Assembly (NCBI GenBank): GCA_026413225.1
Contig: JAPMTP010000088.1
Coordinates: 62,001-126,000, forward strand
DNA from: Otis tarda
Lineage: Eukaryota > Chordata > Aves > Otidiformes > Otididae
DNA length: 64,000 nt
Direction: 5' to 3'
In this document: piece after piece, positions 49,101-62,051 of the stretch
How the letters are laid out: the number at the start of each line of letters is the position of its first letter
How positions within the stretch are numbered: the stretch's first letter is position 1
Notes under the pieces: generated by a model
The model's input: the letters and a program-made list of their open reading frames with translations, nothing else
Told to the model about the DNA's origin: nothing
Database searches by the model: none
Translations under genes and position numbers: made by a program

Positions 49101-50130
49101 TGAGTCAGGAGCCCGCCCAGAAGCTGCCAGCAGCCAGCACAGTCACTGGCACCGTAGCTGGCTGTTGGTGACTCCAAACAAAGTCTAAAAGAGCTTTTTT
49201 GGTTGCCTGTTTCACTTCAGATCCCCTGCCCAGTGCAGTTCTGCCTGCTCTGAAGCAAGTTTGTCCCTGCAGCAAAATGGCTGATGCCTCGTTGTAAGCA
49301 CTTGGAATGCAGCTGTGAGTTGTCAGCCCCTGGTGAGTCAGGAGCCCGCCCACAACCTGCCAGCAGCCAAAACAGGCAGTGTAGCTGGCTGTTGGTGGCT
49401 CCAAACAAAGTCTAAAAGAGCTTTCTTGGTTGCCTATTTCACTTCAGATCCCCTGCCCAGTGCAGTTTTGCCTGCTCTGAAGCTTGTCTCTGAAGCAAAA
49501 TGGCTGATGCCTCCTGTTAAGCAGTTGGAATGCAGCTGTGAGTTGTCAGCTCCACCCCTGGTGAGTCAGGAGCCCGCCCACAAGCTGCCAGCAGCCAGCC
49601 CAGGCACAGGCACTGTAGCTGGCTGTTGGTGGCTCCAAACAAAGTCTAAAAGAGCTTTTTTGGTTGCCTATTTCACTTCAGATCCCCTGCCCAGTGCAGT
49701 TTTGCCTGCTCTGAAGAAATTTTGTCCGTGCAGCAAAATGGCTGATGCCTTGTGGAAAGCACTTGGAATGCAGCTGTGAGTTGTCAGCTCCACCCCTAGT
49801 GAGGCAGGTGACTGCCCACAAGCTGCCAGCAGCCAGCCCAGGCATAGGCACTGTAGCTGGTTGTTGGTGGCTCCAAACAAAGTGTAAAAGAGCTTTTTTC
49901 GTTGCCTATTTCACTTCAGATCCCCTGCCCAGTGCAGTTCTGCCTGCTCTGGTGCAAGCTTGCCCCTGCAGAAAAATGGATGATGCCACGTAGTAAGCAG
50001 TCAGCTCCACCCCTGGTGAGTCAGGAGCCCTCACACAAGCTGCCAGCAGCCAGCCGAGGCACAGGCACCGTAGCTGGCTGTTGGTGGCTCCAAACAAAGT
50101 CTAAAAGAGCATATTTGGTTGCCCATTTCA
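46191..50130. repeat. Satellite array B, block 2, about 17 copies
   Basis: The same 234-bp monomer and orientation as block 1, resuming inside the monomer split by CR1 copy 1 (TTCACTTCAGATCCCATGCC). The right part, from about 48297, is the left flank of CR1 copy 2 and matches 41210-43260, with one monomer missing near 48740. Unit near 46630 has a local rearrangement (GTCTAAAGAGC, GCCTAATCTTTTCAG). Nothing other than satellite is visible. Confidence 0.97.
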
Positions 50131-50162
50131 TAGAATCATAGAATCATAGAATCATAGAATGG
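50131..50162 (-). repeat. CR1 3' tail, four octamers (copy 2)
   Basis: This copy has one octamer fewer than copies 1 and 3. The loss happened after the duplication that created it, or is a collapse of a short tandem repeat in the assembly. Confidence 0.93.
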
Positions 50163-50382
50163 TTAGAGTTGGAAGGGACCTTCAAAGGTCATCTAGTCCA
50201 ACCCCCCTGCAAGAGCAGGGACATCCCTGACTAGATCAGGTTGCTCAGAGCCTCATCCAGCCTGGCCTTGAACACTTCCAGGGATGGGGCATCCACCACC
50301 TCTCTGGGCAACCTGTTCCAGTGCTCTACAACTCTCATTGTAAAAAATTTTTTTCTAATATCTAATCTAAACCTACCTCCTT

Positions 50383-51870
50383 CTAATTTAAACCTTTACC
50401 CCTTGTCCTATCACAACAGGCCCTACTGAACTGTTTCTCCCCATCTTTCCTGTAGGCCCCCTTGAGGTATTGGAAGACCGCTATCATGTCTCCCCGGAGC
50501 CTCCTCTTCTCCAGGCTGAACAGCCCCAACTCTCTCAGCCTGTCCTCATAGGAGAGGTGCTCCAGCCCTCTGATCATCTTGGTGGCCCTCCTCTGGACCC
50601 TTTCCAACTGGTCCATGTCCTTCTTGTGTTGGGGGCTCCAGAACTGGACGCAGTACTCCAGGTGGGGTCTCACCAGGGCAGAGTAGAGGGGCAGAATCAC
50701 CTCCCTCGACCTGCCGGCCACGCTCCTCTTGATGCAGCCCAGGATGCGGTTGGCCTTCTGGGCCGCAAGGGCGCATTGCCCGCTCATGTTGAGCCTCTCG
50801 TCCACCAGCACTCCCAAGTCTTTCTCCTCAGGGCTGCTCTCAATCCATTCTCCGCCCAGCCTGTATTTGTGCCTGGGATTGCCACGACCCAGGTGCAGGA
50901 CCTTGCACTTGGCCTGGTTGAACTTCATGAGGTTGGCACGGGCCCACCTCTCCAGCCTGTCAAGGTCCCTCTGGATGGCATCCCTCCCTTCCAGCGAGTC
51001 GACGGCACCACACAGCTTGGTGTCATCGGCGAACTTGCTGAGGGTGCACTCTATCCCACTGTCCATGTCGCCGACAAAGATGTTGAACAGGGCCGGGCCC
51101 AACACGGACCCCTGAGGGACGCCACTGGTGACCGGTCTCCACTTGGACATTGAGCCGTTGACCACCACTCTCTGAGTGCGGCCATCCAGCCAACTCCTTA
51201 TCCACCGAGTGGTCCATCCATCGAACCCATGCCTCTCTAGTTTAGAGAGAAGGATGTCATGCGGGACAGTGTCAAAAGCTTTGCACAAGTCCAGGTAGAC
51301 GATATCCGTTGCCCGTCCCTTGTCCACCGATGCTGTTACCCCGTCATAAAAGGCCACCAAATTGGTCAGGCACGATCTGCCCTTGGTGAAGCCATGTTGG
51401 CTGTCACCAACCACCTCCTTGCTCTCCATGTGCCTTAGCATGGTTTCCAGGAGAATCTGCTCCATGACCTTGCCAGGCACGGAGGTGAGGCTGACCGGCC
51501 TGTAGTTGCCCGGGTCTTCCTTACTCCCCTTTTTAAAAATGGGGGTTATGTTCCCTCTCTTCCAGTCATCGGGGACCTCACCAGACCTCCACGATTTCTC
51601 AAATATGATGGCCAGTGGCTTGGCAACTTCATCCGCCAGTTCCTTCAGGACGCGCGGATGGATCTCATCAGGCCCCATGGACTTATGCACCTTCAAGTTC
51701 CTTAGATGGTCCTGAACCTGCTCTTCGAGCACCGTGGGCGGTTCTTCATCCTCACAGTCCCTGCCTGTGCCTTCCACAGCTTGGGTGGGGAGACAAGAGC
51801 CCTTATCAGTGAAGACTGAGGCAAAAAAGTCGTTGAGTACCTCAGCCTTCTCCACATCCCGGGTAACCAC
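50383..51870 (-). pseudogene. CR1 ORF2 reverse transcriptase part, copy 2
   Basis: The 495 codons begin at [19 protein letters not shown] and continue into the same reverse transcriptase as copies 1 and 3. Motif A (YLDLCKAFD) is at about residues 192-200, motif B ([11 protein letters not shown]) at about 249-259 and FADDTK at about 280-285. The protein sequence of the shared part is identical to copy 1. It carries the shared early stop after GKGLN, and is out of frame with the upstream endonuclease because the G-run at 51891 is shorter than in copy 1. Confidence 0.93.
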
Positions 51871-53013
51871 GACACCCGTTACCTTCCGGAGGGCCTACAT
51901 TCTCCTTGGATTTTCTTTTGTCCCCTACATACCTGTAAAAGCTTTTCTTGTTACTTTTTATATTCCTGGCCAGATTCGATTCCATCAGGGCTTTAGCCTT
52001 CCTCACCCTATCCCTGGCCGCTCGCACAGCCACTCGGTAGTCCTCCCAGGCTACCTGTCCCCGCTTCCACCCTCTATAGGCTTCCTTCTTTACTTTCAGT
52101 TGGTCCAGGAGCTCCTTGCTCATCCACGCTGGCCTCTTGGCCTTTTTGCCCGACTTCTTCTTCATCGGGATGCACCTCTGCTGAGCTTGGAGGAGGTGCT
52201 CCTTAAATATGGACCAACTTTCCTGGGCCCCTCTTCCCTCCAGGGCCGCCTCCCATGGCACTTTGCCCATGAGGTTCCTGAAGAGGCAGAAGTCCGCCTT
52301 CCTGAAATCTAGGGCAGAGAGCTTGCTGTGCAGTTTCCTCGCCGCCCCGTGGATCTTGAATTCCACCGCGTCATGGTCACTGCAGCCAAGGCTGTCCGTC
52401 AGTTTCACGTCCCCCACCAGCCCCTCCCTGTTGGTGAGCACAAGGTCCAGCATGGCACCCCTCCTTGTCGGCTCCTCTATCGCCTGCAGGAGGAAGTTAT
52501 CGTCCACGCATTCCAGGAACCTCCTGGACTGCCTGTGCCCTGCCGTGTTGTCTCTCCAACAGATGTCAGGGTGGTTGAAGTCCCCCATGAGGACCAGGGC
52601 TTGTGACCGCTGTGAGGCTGCTCCTATCTGCCTATAGAGCGCCTCGTCCGCTCTGTCTTCCTGGCCAGGCGGCCTGTAACAGACCCCCACCGTAACATCC
52701 CCCATCCGTCCCTGTCCTCTGATCTTGACCCATAAGCTCTCTGTCAGCTCCTCCCCCATCCCCAGGCGGAGCTCCACGCACTCCAGCCGGTTGCTGACAT
52801 AGAGAGCGACACCCCTCCTCGTCTTCCCTGCCTGTCTTTTCTAAAAAGCCTGTACCCCTCCATGTTGACGCTCCAGTCGTAAGAGCCGTCCCACCACGTC
52901 TCCGTGATGCCAACAAGGTCGTAGCCCTGCTCGCACGCAGGCATCTCCAGTTCTTCCTGTTTATTCCCCATGCTGCGTGCGTTGGTATAGAGACACTTCA
53001 GCAGGGTCCTCAA
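51842..53013 (-). pseudogene. CR1 ORF2 endonuclease part, copy 2, frame broken
   Basis: This is the same APE-type endonuclease domain as copy 1, read in two overlapping frames (52744-53013 for the N-terminal ITETWWD part, 51842-52777 for the GDFN and SDH part) because a C-run near 52812 is one base shorter than in copies 1 and 3. Its end also runs out of frame at the G-run (reads NVGPPEGNG instead of [10 protein letters not shown]). Because the break is in a homopolymer, a sequencing error is as likely as a real mutation. Confidence 0.9.
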
Positions 53014-53051
53014 TAAAACCGACTTGCTGGCTGGAGTGACAGGTTGCTGGC

Positions 53052-56000
53052 TTCACTTCAGATCCCATGCCCAGAGCAGTTTTGCCTGCTCTGAAGCTTG
53101 TCTCTGCAGCAAAATGGCTGATGCCTCGTGGTAAGCAGATGGAATGCAGCTGTGAGTTGTCTGCTCCACCCCTGGTGAGTCAGGAGCCCGCCCACAAGCT
53201 GCCAGCAGACAGCCCAGGCACAGGCACTGTAGCTGGCTGTTGGTGGCTCCAAACAAAGTCTAAAAGAGCATTTTTGGTTGACCATTTCACTTCAGATCAC
53301 CTGTCCAATGCAGTTTTGCCTGCTCTGAAGCTTGTCTCTGAAGCAAAATGGCTGATGCCTCCTGTTAAGCAGTTGGAATGCAGCTGTGAGTTGTCTGCTC
53401 CACCCCTGGTGAGTCAGGAGCCCGCCCACAAGCTGCCAGCAGCCAGCCCAGGCACAGGCACTGTAGCTGGCTGTTGGTGGCTCCAAACAAAGTCTAAAAG
53501 AGCTTTTTGGTTGCCTATTTCACTTCAGATCCCCTGCCCAGTGCAGATTTGCCTGCTCTAAAGCAAGCTTGCCCCTGCAGCAAAATGGATGATGCAACGT
53601 GGTAAGCAGTTGGAATGCAGCTGTGAGTTGTCAGCTCCACCCCTGGTGAGTCAGGAGCCCGCCCACAAGCTGCCAGCAGCCAGCACGGGCACAGGCACCG
53701 TAGCTGGCTGTTGGTGGCTCCAAACAAAGTCTAAAAGAGCTTTTTTGGTTGCCTATTTCACTTCAGATCCCCTGCCCAGTGCAGTTTTGCCTGCACTGAA
53801 GCAATTTTGTCCGTGCAGCAAAATGGCTGACGCCTCGTGGAAAGCACTTGGAATGCAGCTGTGAGTTGTCAGCTCCACCCCTAGTGAGGCAGGTGACTGC
53901 CCACAAGCTGCCAGCAGCCAGCCCAGGCACAGGCACTGTAGCTGGCTGTTGGTGGCTCCAAACAAAGTCTAAAAGAGCATTTTTGGTTGCCCATTTCACT
54001 TAAGATCCCCTGCCCAGAGCAGTTTTGCCTGCTCTGGTGCAAGCTTGCCCCTGCAGAAAAATGGATGATGCCACGTAGTAAGCAGTTGCAATGCAGCTGT
54101 GAGTTTTGAGCTGCAACCCTGGTGAGTCAGGAGCACGCCCACAAGCTGCCAGCAGCCAGCCCAGGCACAGGCACTGTAGCTGGCTGTTGGTGGCTCCAAA
54201 CAAAGTCTAAAAGAGCTTTCTTGGTTGCCTGTTTCACTTCAGATCCCCTGCCCAGTGCAGTTTTTCCTGCTCTGAAGCAATTTTTCCGTGCAGCAAAATG
54301 GCTGATGCCTCGTGGTAAGCAGTTGGAATGCAGCTGTGAGTTGTCAGCCCCACCCCTGGTGAGTCAGGAGCCCGCCCAGAAGCTGCCAGCAGCCAGCCCA
54401 GGCACAGGCACTGTAGCTGGCTGTTGGTGGCTCCAAACAAAGTCTAAAAGAGCTTTTTTGGTTGCCTATTTCTTTTAAGATCCCCTGCCCAGTGCAGTTT
54501 TGCCTGCTCTGAAGCAAGATTGTCCGTGTAGCAGAATGGATGATGCCTCGTGATAAACAGTTGGAATACAGCTGTGAGTTGTCAACTCCACCCCTAGTGA
54601 GGCAGGTGAATGCCCACAAGCTGCCAGCAGCCAGCCCAGGCACAGGCACTGTAGCTGGTTGTTGGTGGCTCCAAGCAAAGTCTGAAAGAGCTTTTTGGTT
54701 GCCTATTTCACTTCAGATCCCCTGCCCAGTGCAGTTTTGCCTGCTCTGATGTAAGCTTGCCACTGCAGCAAAATGGATGATGCCACGTGGTAAGCAGTCA
54801 GCTCCACCCCTGGTGAGTCAGGAGCCCGCCCACAAGCTGCCAGCAGCCAGCAGAGTCACTGGCACCGTAGCTGGCTGTTGGTGGCTCCAAACAAAGTCTA
54901 AAAGAGCTTTTTTGGTTGCCCATTTCACTTCAGATCCCCTGCCCAGTGCAGTTTTGCCTGCTCTGAAGCAATTTTGTCCGTGCAGCAAAATGGCTGACGC
55001 CTCGTGGAAAGCACTTGGAATGCAGCTGTGAGTTGTCAGCTCTGCCGCTAGTGAGTCAGGAGCCCTCACACAAGCTGCCAGCAGCCAAAACAGGCACCGT
55101 AGCTGACTGTTGGTGGCTCCAAACAAAGTCTAAAAGAGCTTTTTTGGTTGCCTATTTCACTTCAGATCCCCTGCCCAGTGCAATTTTGCTTCCTCTGAAG
55201 CAAGCTTGCCCCTGCAGCAATATGGCTGATGCCCCGTGGTAAACAGTTGGAATGCAGCTGTGAGTTGTCAGCTCCGCCCCTAGTGAGGCAGGTGACTGCC
55301 CACAAGCTGCCAGCAGCCAGCCCAGGCATAGGCACTGTAGCTGGTTGTTGGTGGCTCCAAACAAAGTCTAAAAGAGCTTTTTTGGTTGCCTATTTCACTT
55401 CAGATCCCCTGCCCAGTGCAGTTTTGCCTGCTCTGAAGCTTGTCTCTGAAGCAAAATGGCTGATGCCTCCTCTTAAGCAGTTGGAATGCAGCTGTGAGTT
55501 GTCAGCTCCACCCCTGGTGAGTCAGGAGCCCGCCCACAAGCTGCCAGCAGCCAGCCCAGGCACAGGCACTGTAGCTGGCTGTTGGTGGCTCCAAACAAAG
55601 TCTAAAAGAGCTTTTTTGGTTGCCTATTTCACTTCAGATCCCCTGCCCAGTGCAGTTTTGCCTGCTCTGATGCAAGCTTGCCACTGCAGCAAAATGGATG
55701 ATGCCACGTGGTAAGCAGTTGGAATGCAGCTGTGAGTTGTCAGCTCCACCCCTGGTGAGTCAGGAGCCCGCCCACAACCTGCCAGCAGCCATCACAGCCA
55801 CTGGCACTGTAGCTGGCTGTTGGTGGCTCCAAACAAAGTCTAAAAGAGCTTTTTTGGTTGCCCATTTCACTTCAGATCCCCTGCCCAGTGCAGTTTTGCC
55901 TGCTCTGAAGCAATTTTGTCCCTGCAACAAAATGGCTGACGCCTCGTGGAAAGCACTTGGAATGCAGCTGTGAGTTGTCAGCTCTGCCGCTAGTGAGTCA

Positions 56001-59000
56001 GGAGCCCTCACACAAGCTGCCAGCAGCCAAAACAGGCACTGTAACTGGCTGTTGGTGGCTCCAAACAAAGTCTAAAAGAGCTATTTTGGTTGACCATTTC
56101 ACTTCAGATCCCCTGCCCAGTGCAGTTTTGCCTGCTCTGAAGCTTGTTCCTGAAGCAAAATGGCTGATGCCTCCTGGTAAGTAGTTGGAATGCAGCTGTG
56201 AGTTGTCTGCTCCACCCCTGGTGAGTCAGGAGCCCGCCCACAAGCTGCCAGCAGCCAGCCCAGGCACAGGCACTGTAGCTGACTGTTGGTGGCTCCAAAC
56301 AAAGTCTAAAAGAGCTTTTTTGGTTGCCTATTTCACTTCAGATCCCCTGCCCAGTGCAATTTTGCTTCCTCTGAAGCAAGCTTGCCCCTGCAGCAAAATG
56401 GATGATGCCACGTGGTAAACAGTTGGAATGCAGCTGTGAGTTGTCAGCTCCACCCCTAGTGAGGCAGGTGACTGCCCACAAGCTGCCAGCAGCCAGCCGA
56501 GGCATAGGCACTGTAGCTGGTTGTTGGTGGCTCCAAAGAAAGTCTAAAAGAGCTTTTTCGTTGCCCATTTCACTTCAGATCCCCTGCCCAGAGCAGTTTT
56601 GCCTGCTCTGAAGCTTGCCCCTGAAGTAAAATGGCTGATGCCTCCTGGTAAGCAGTTGGAATGCAGCTGTGAGTTTTCAGCTCCACCCCTGGTGAGTCAG
56701 GAGCCCGCCCAGAAGCTGCCAGCAGCCAGCACAGTCACTGGCACCGTAGCTGGCTGTTGGTGACTCCAAACAAAGTCTAAAAGAGCTTTTTTCGTTGCCT
56801 GTTTCACTTCAGATCCCCTGCCCAGTGCAGTTCTGCCTGCTCTGAAGCAAGTTTGTCCCTGCAGCAAAATGGAAGATGCCTCGTGGTAAGCAGTTGGAAT
56901 GCAGCTGTGAGTTGTCAGCTCCACCACTGGTGAGTCAGGAGCCCGCCCACAACCTGCCAGCAGCCAAAACAGGCACTGTAGCTGGCTGTTGGTGGCTCCA
57001 AACAAAGTCTAAAAGAGCTATTTTGGTTGCCTATTTCACTTCAGATCCCGTGCCCAATGCAGATTTGCCTGCTCTGAAGCTTGTCTCCGCAGCAACATGG
57101 CTGATGCCTCCTGGTAAGCAGTTGGAATGCAGCTGTGAGTTGTCAGCCCCACCCCTGGTGAGTCAGGAGCCCGCCCACAACATGCCAGCAGCCAGCCCAG
57201 GCACAGGCACTGTAGCTGGCTGTTGGTGGCTCCAAACAAAGTGTAAAAGAGCTTTTTTGGTTGGCCATTTCACTTCAGATCCCCTGCCCAATGCAGTTTT
57301 GCCTGCTCTGAAGCTTGTCTCTGCAGCAAAATGGCTGATGCCTCGTGGGAAGCAGTTGGAATGCAGCTGTGAGTTGTCAGCTCCAGCCCTGGTGAGTCAG
57401 GAGCCCAACCACAAGCTGCCAGCAGCCAGCCCAGGCACAGGCACTGTAGCTGGCTGTTGGTGGCTCCAAACAAAGTCTAAAAGAGCATTTTTGGTTGACC
57501 ATTTCACTTCAGATCACCTGCCCAATGCAGTTTTGCCTGCTCTGAAGCTTGTCTCTGAAGCAAAATGGCTGATGCCTCCTGTTAAGCAGTTGGAATGCAG
57601 CTGTGAGTTTTCTGCTCCACCCCTGGTGAGTCAGGAGCCCGCCCACAAGCTGCCAGCAGCCAGCCCAGGCACAGGCACTGTAGCTGGCTGTTGGTGGCTC
57701 CAAACAAAGTCTAAAAGAGCTTTTTGGTTGCCTATTTCACTTCAGATCCCCTGCCCAGTGCAGTTCTGCCTGCTCTGAAGCTTGCCCCTGCAGCAAAATG
57801 GATGATGCCACGTAGTAAGCAGTCAGCTCCACCCCTGGTGAGTCAGGAGCCCTCACACAAGCTGCCAGCAGCCAGCCGAGGCACAGGCACCGTAGCTGGC
57901 TGTTGGTGGCTCCAAACAAAGTCTAAAAGAGCATATTTGGTTGCCCATTTCACTTCAGATCTCCTGCCCAGTGCAGTTTTGCCTGCTCTGAAGCTTGCCT
58001 CTGTAGTAAAATGGCTCATGCCTCGTGGTAAGCAGATGGAATGCAGCTGTGAGTTTTCTGCTCCACCCCTGGTGAGTCAGGAGCCCGCCCACAAGCTGCT
58101 AGCAGCCTGCCCAGGCACAGGCACTGTAGCTGGCTGTTGCTGGCTCCAAACAAAGTCTAAAAGAGCATTTTTGGTTGACCATTTCACTTCAGATCACCTG
58201 TCCAATGCAGTTTTGCCTGCTCTGAAGCAAGTTTGTCTCTGAAGCAAAATGGCTGATGCCTCCTGTTAAGCAGTTGGAATGTAGCTGTGAGTTGTCTGCT
58301 CCAAACCTGGTGAGTCAGGAGCCCGCCCACAAGCTGCTAGCAGCCAGCACAGGCACAGGCACCGTAGCTGGCTGTTGGTGGCTCCAAACAAATTCTAAAA
58401 GAGCTTTTTTGGTTGCCTATTTCACTTCAGATCCCCTGCCCAGTGCAGTTTTGCCTGCTCTGAAGCAATTTTGTATGTGCAGCAAAATGGCTGATGCCTC
58501 CTGGTAAGCAGTTGGAATGCACCTGTGAGTTGTCAGCCCCACCCCTGGTGAGTCAGGAGCCCGCCCACAAGCTGCCAGCAGCCAGCCCAGGCACAGGCAC
58601 TGTAGCTGGCTGTTGGTGGCTCCAAACAAAGTCTAAAAGAGCTTTTTTGGTTGCCTATTTCACTTCAGATCCCCTGCCCAGTGCAGTTTTGCCTGCTCTG
58701 ATGCAAGCTTGTCACTGCAGCAAAATGGATGATGCCACGTGGTAAGCAGTTGGAATGCAGCTGTGAGTTGTCAGCTCCACCCCTGGTGAGTCTGGAGCCC
58801 GCCCACAAGCTGCCAGCAGCCATCACAGCCACTGGCACTGTAGCTGGCTGTTGGTGGCTCCAAACAAAGTCTAAAAGAGCTTTTTTGGTTGCCCATTTCA
58901 CTTCAGATCCCCTGCCCAGTGCAGTTTTGCCTGCTCTGAAGCAATTTTGTCCCTGCAGCAAAATGGCTGACGCCTCGTGGAAAGCACTTGGAATGCAGCT

Positions 59001-60297
59001 GTGAGTTGTCAGCTCCACCCCTGGTGAGTCAGGAGCCCTCACACAAGCTGCCAGCAGCCAAAACAGGCACTGTAACTGGCTGTTGGTGGCTCCAAACAAA
59101 GTCTAAAAGAGCTATTTTGGTTGCCCATTTCACTTCAGATCCCCTGCCCAGTGCAGTTTTGCCTGCTCTGAAGCTGGTTCCTGAAGCAAAATGGCTGATG
59201 CCTCCTGGTAAGTAGTTGGAATGCAGCTGTGAGTTGTCTGCTCCACCCCTGGTGAGTCAGGAGCCCGCCCAGAAGCTGCCAGCAGCCAGCCCAGGCACAG
59301 GCACCGTAGCTGACTGTTGGTGGCTCCAAACAAAGTCTAAAAGAGCTTTTTTGGTTGCCTATTTCACTTCAGATCCCCTGCCCAATGCAGTTTTGCCTGC
59401 TCTGAAGCAAGCTTGCCCCTGCAGCAAAATGGATGATGCCTCCTGGTAAACAGTTGGAATGCAGCTGTGAGTTGTCAGCTCCACCCCTAGTGAGGCAGGT
59501 GACTGCCCACAAGCTGCCAGCAGCCAGCCCAGGCATAGGCACTGTAGCTGGCTGTTGGTGGCTCCAAACAAAGTCTAAAAGAGCTTTTTTGGTTGCCCAT
59601 TTCACTTCAGATCCCCTGCCCAGAGCAGTTTTGCCTGCTCTGAAGCAAGCTTGCCCCTGAAGCAAAATGGCTGATGCCTCCTGGTAAGCAGTTGGAATGC
59701 AGCTGTGAGTTGTCAGCTCCACCCCTGGTGAGTCAGGAGCCCGCCCACAAGCTGCCAGCAGCCAGCCCAGGCACAGGCACTGTAGCTGGCTGTTGGTGGC
59801 TCCAAACAAAGTCTAAAAGAGCTTTTTTGGTTGCCTGTTTCACTTCAGATCCCCTGCCCAGTGCAGTTTTGCCTGCTCTGAAGAAATTTTGTCCGTGCAG
59901 CAAAATGGCTGATGCCTTGTGGAATGCACTTGGAATGCAGCTGTGAGTTGTCAGCTCCACCCCTAGTGAGGCAGGTGACTGCCCACAAGCTGCCAGCAGC
60001 CAGCCCAGGCATAGGCACTGTAGCTGGTTGTTGGTGGCTCCAAACAAAGTGTAAAAGAGCTTTTTTCGTTGCCTATTTCACTTCAGATCCCCTGCCCAGT
60101 GCAGTTCTGCCTGCTCTGGTGCAAGCTTGCCCCTGCAGCAAAATGGATGATGCCACGTAGTAAGCAGTCAGCTCCACCCCTGGTGAGTCAGGAGCCCTCA
60201 CACAAGCTGCCAGTAGCCAGCCGAGGCACAGGCACCGTAGCTGGCTGTTGGTGGCTCCAAACAAAGTCTAAAAGAGCATATTTGGTTGCCCATTTCA
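53052..60297. repeat. Satellite array B, block 3, about 31 copies
   Basis: The same monomer and orientation as the other B blocks. The right half, 57046-60297, is the left flank of CR1 copy 3 and repeats 39590-43260 (two monomers fewer). The left end, 53052-53560, is nearly the same as the right flank of CR1 copy 3 (63227-63720), so the macro-repeat extends past the element on both sides. No other element is visible. Confidence 0.97.
57046..60297. repeat. CR1-bearing macro-repeat, copy 3, left satellite flank
   Basis: Matches 39590-43260 unit for unit, including the rare GCAACATGGCTG unit, the TAGTAAAATGGCTCATGCC unit and the AATTTTGTATGTGCAGC unit. Two monomers present in copy 1 near 42120-42560 are missing. 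One unit near 58225 has the 4-bp-longer GAAGCAAGTTTGTCTCTG where copy 1 has GAAGCTTGTCTCTG. Confidence 0.85.
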
Positions 60298-60337
60298 TAG
60301 AATCATAGAATCATAGAATCATAGAATCATAGAATGG
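60298..60337 (-). repeat. CR1 3' tail, five octamers (copy 3)
   Basis: Five octamers, as in copy 1, abutting the TTCA target site. Confidence 0.95.
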
Positions 60338-60555
60338 TTAGAGTTGGAAGGGACCTTCAAAGGTCATCTAGTCCAACCCCTGCAAGAGCAGGGACATCCC
60401 TGACTAGATCAGGTTGCTCAGAGCCTCATCCAGCCTGGCCTTGAACACTTCCAGGGATGGGGCATCCACCACCTCTCTGGGCAACCTGTTCCAGTGCTCT
60501 ACAACTCTCATTGTAAAAAATTTTTTTCTAATATCTAATCTAAACCTACCTCCTT

Positions 60556-62043
60556 CTAATTTAAACCTTTACCCCTTGTCCTATCACAACAGGCCCTACT
60601 GAACTGTTTCTCCCCATCTTTCCTGTAGGCCCCCTTGAGGTATTGGAAGACCGCTATCATGTCTCCCCGGAGCCTCCTCTTCTCCAGGCTGAACAGCCCC
60701 AACTCTCTCAGCCTGTCCTCATAGGAGAGGTGCTCCAGCCCTCTGATCATCTTGGTGGCCCTCCTCTGGACCCTTTCCAACTGGTCCATGTCCTTCTTGT
60801 GTTGGGGGCTCCAGAACTGGACGCAGTACTCCAGGTGGGGTCTCACCAGGGCAGAGTAGAGGGGCAGAATCACCTCCCTCGACCTGCCGGCCACGCTCCT
60901 CTTGATGCAGCCCAGGATGCGGTTGGCCTTCTGGGCCGCAAGGGCGCATTGCCCGCTCATGTTGAGCCTCTCGTCCACCAGCACTCCCAAGTCTTTCTCC
61001 TCAGGGCTGCTCTCAATCCATTCTCCGCCCAGCCTGTATTTGTGCCTGGGATTGCCACGACCCAGGTGCAGGACCTTGCACTTGGCCTGGTTGAACTTCA
61101 TGAGGTTGGCACGGGCCCACCTCTCCAGCCTGTCAAGGTCCCTCTGGATGGCATCCCTCCCTTCCAGCGAGTCGACGGCACCACACAGCTTGGTGTCATC
61201 GGCGAACTTGCTGAGGGTGCACTCTATCCCACTGTCCATGTCGCCGACAAAGATGTTGAACAGGGCCGGGCCCAACACGGACCCCTGAGGGACGCCACTG
61301 GTGACCGGTCTCCACTTGGACATTGAGCCGTTGACCACCACTCTCTGAGTGCGGCCATCCAGCCAACTCCTTATCCACCGAGTGGTCCATCCATCGAACC
61401 CATGCCTCTCTAGTTTAGAGAGAAGGATGTCATGCGGGACAGTGTCAAAAGCTTTGCACAAGTCCAGGTAGACGATATCCGTTGCCCGTCCCTTGTCCAC
61501 CGATGCTGTTACCCCGTCATAAAAGGCCACCAAATTGGTCAGGCACGATCTGCCCTTGGTGAAGCCATGTTGGCTGTCACCAACCACCTCCTTGCTCTCC
61601 ATGTGCCTTAGCATGGTTTCCAGGAGAATCTGCTCCATGACCTTGCCAGGCACGGAGGTGAGGCTGACCGGCCTGTAGTTGCCCGGGTCTTCCTTACTCC
61701 CCTTTTTAAAAATGGGGGTTATGTTCCCTCTCTTCCAGTCATCGGGGACCTCACCAGACCTCCACGATTTCTCAAATATGATGGCCAGTGGCTTGGCAAC
61801 TTCATCCGCCAGTTCCTTCAGGACGCGCGGATGGATCTCATCAGGCCCCATGGACTTATGCACCTTCAAGTTCCTTAGATGGTCCTGAACCTGCTCTTCG
61901 AGCACCGTGGGCGGTTCTTCATCCTCACAGTCCCTGCCTGTGCCTTCCACAGCTTGGGTGGGGAGACAAGAGCCCTTATCAGTGAAGACTGAGGCAAAAA
62001 AGTCGTTGAGTACCTCAGCCTTCTCCACATCCCGGGTAACCAC
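60556..62043 (-). pseudogene. CR1 ORF2 reverse transcriptase part, copy 3
   Basis: The 495 codons are identical in protein sequence to copy 2. All core reverse transcriptase motifs are intact, including the aspartates of YLDLCKAFD and FADDTK. It lacks the usual last 55 or so residues because of the stop after GKGLN that is common to all three copies. That lesion therefore predates the amplification of the macro-repeat. Confidence 0.93.
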
Positions 62044-62051
62044 GACACCCG

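Larger units (their letters stand above)
50131..53051 (-). mobile_element. CR1 LINE, copy 2, 5'-truncated, 2921 bp
   Basis: The same insertion as copy 1: identical insertion point, TTCA on both sides (50127-50130, 53052-53055), identical 5' truncation. The 9-bp length difference from copy 1 is fully accounted for by one fewer tail octamer and four homopolymer runs (C6 at 50202-50207, A6 at 51823-51828, G3 at 51891-51893, C4 near 52812). The frame is lost at the G-run between the domains and again at the short C-run inside the endonuclease. Confidence 0.97.
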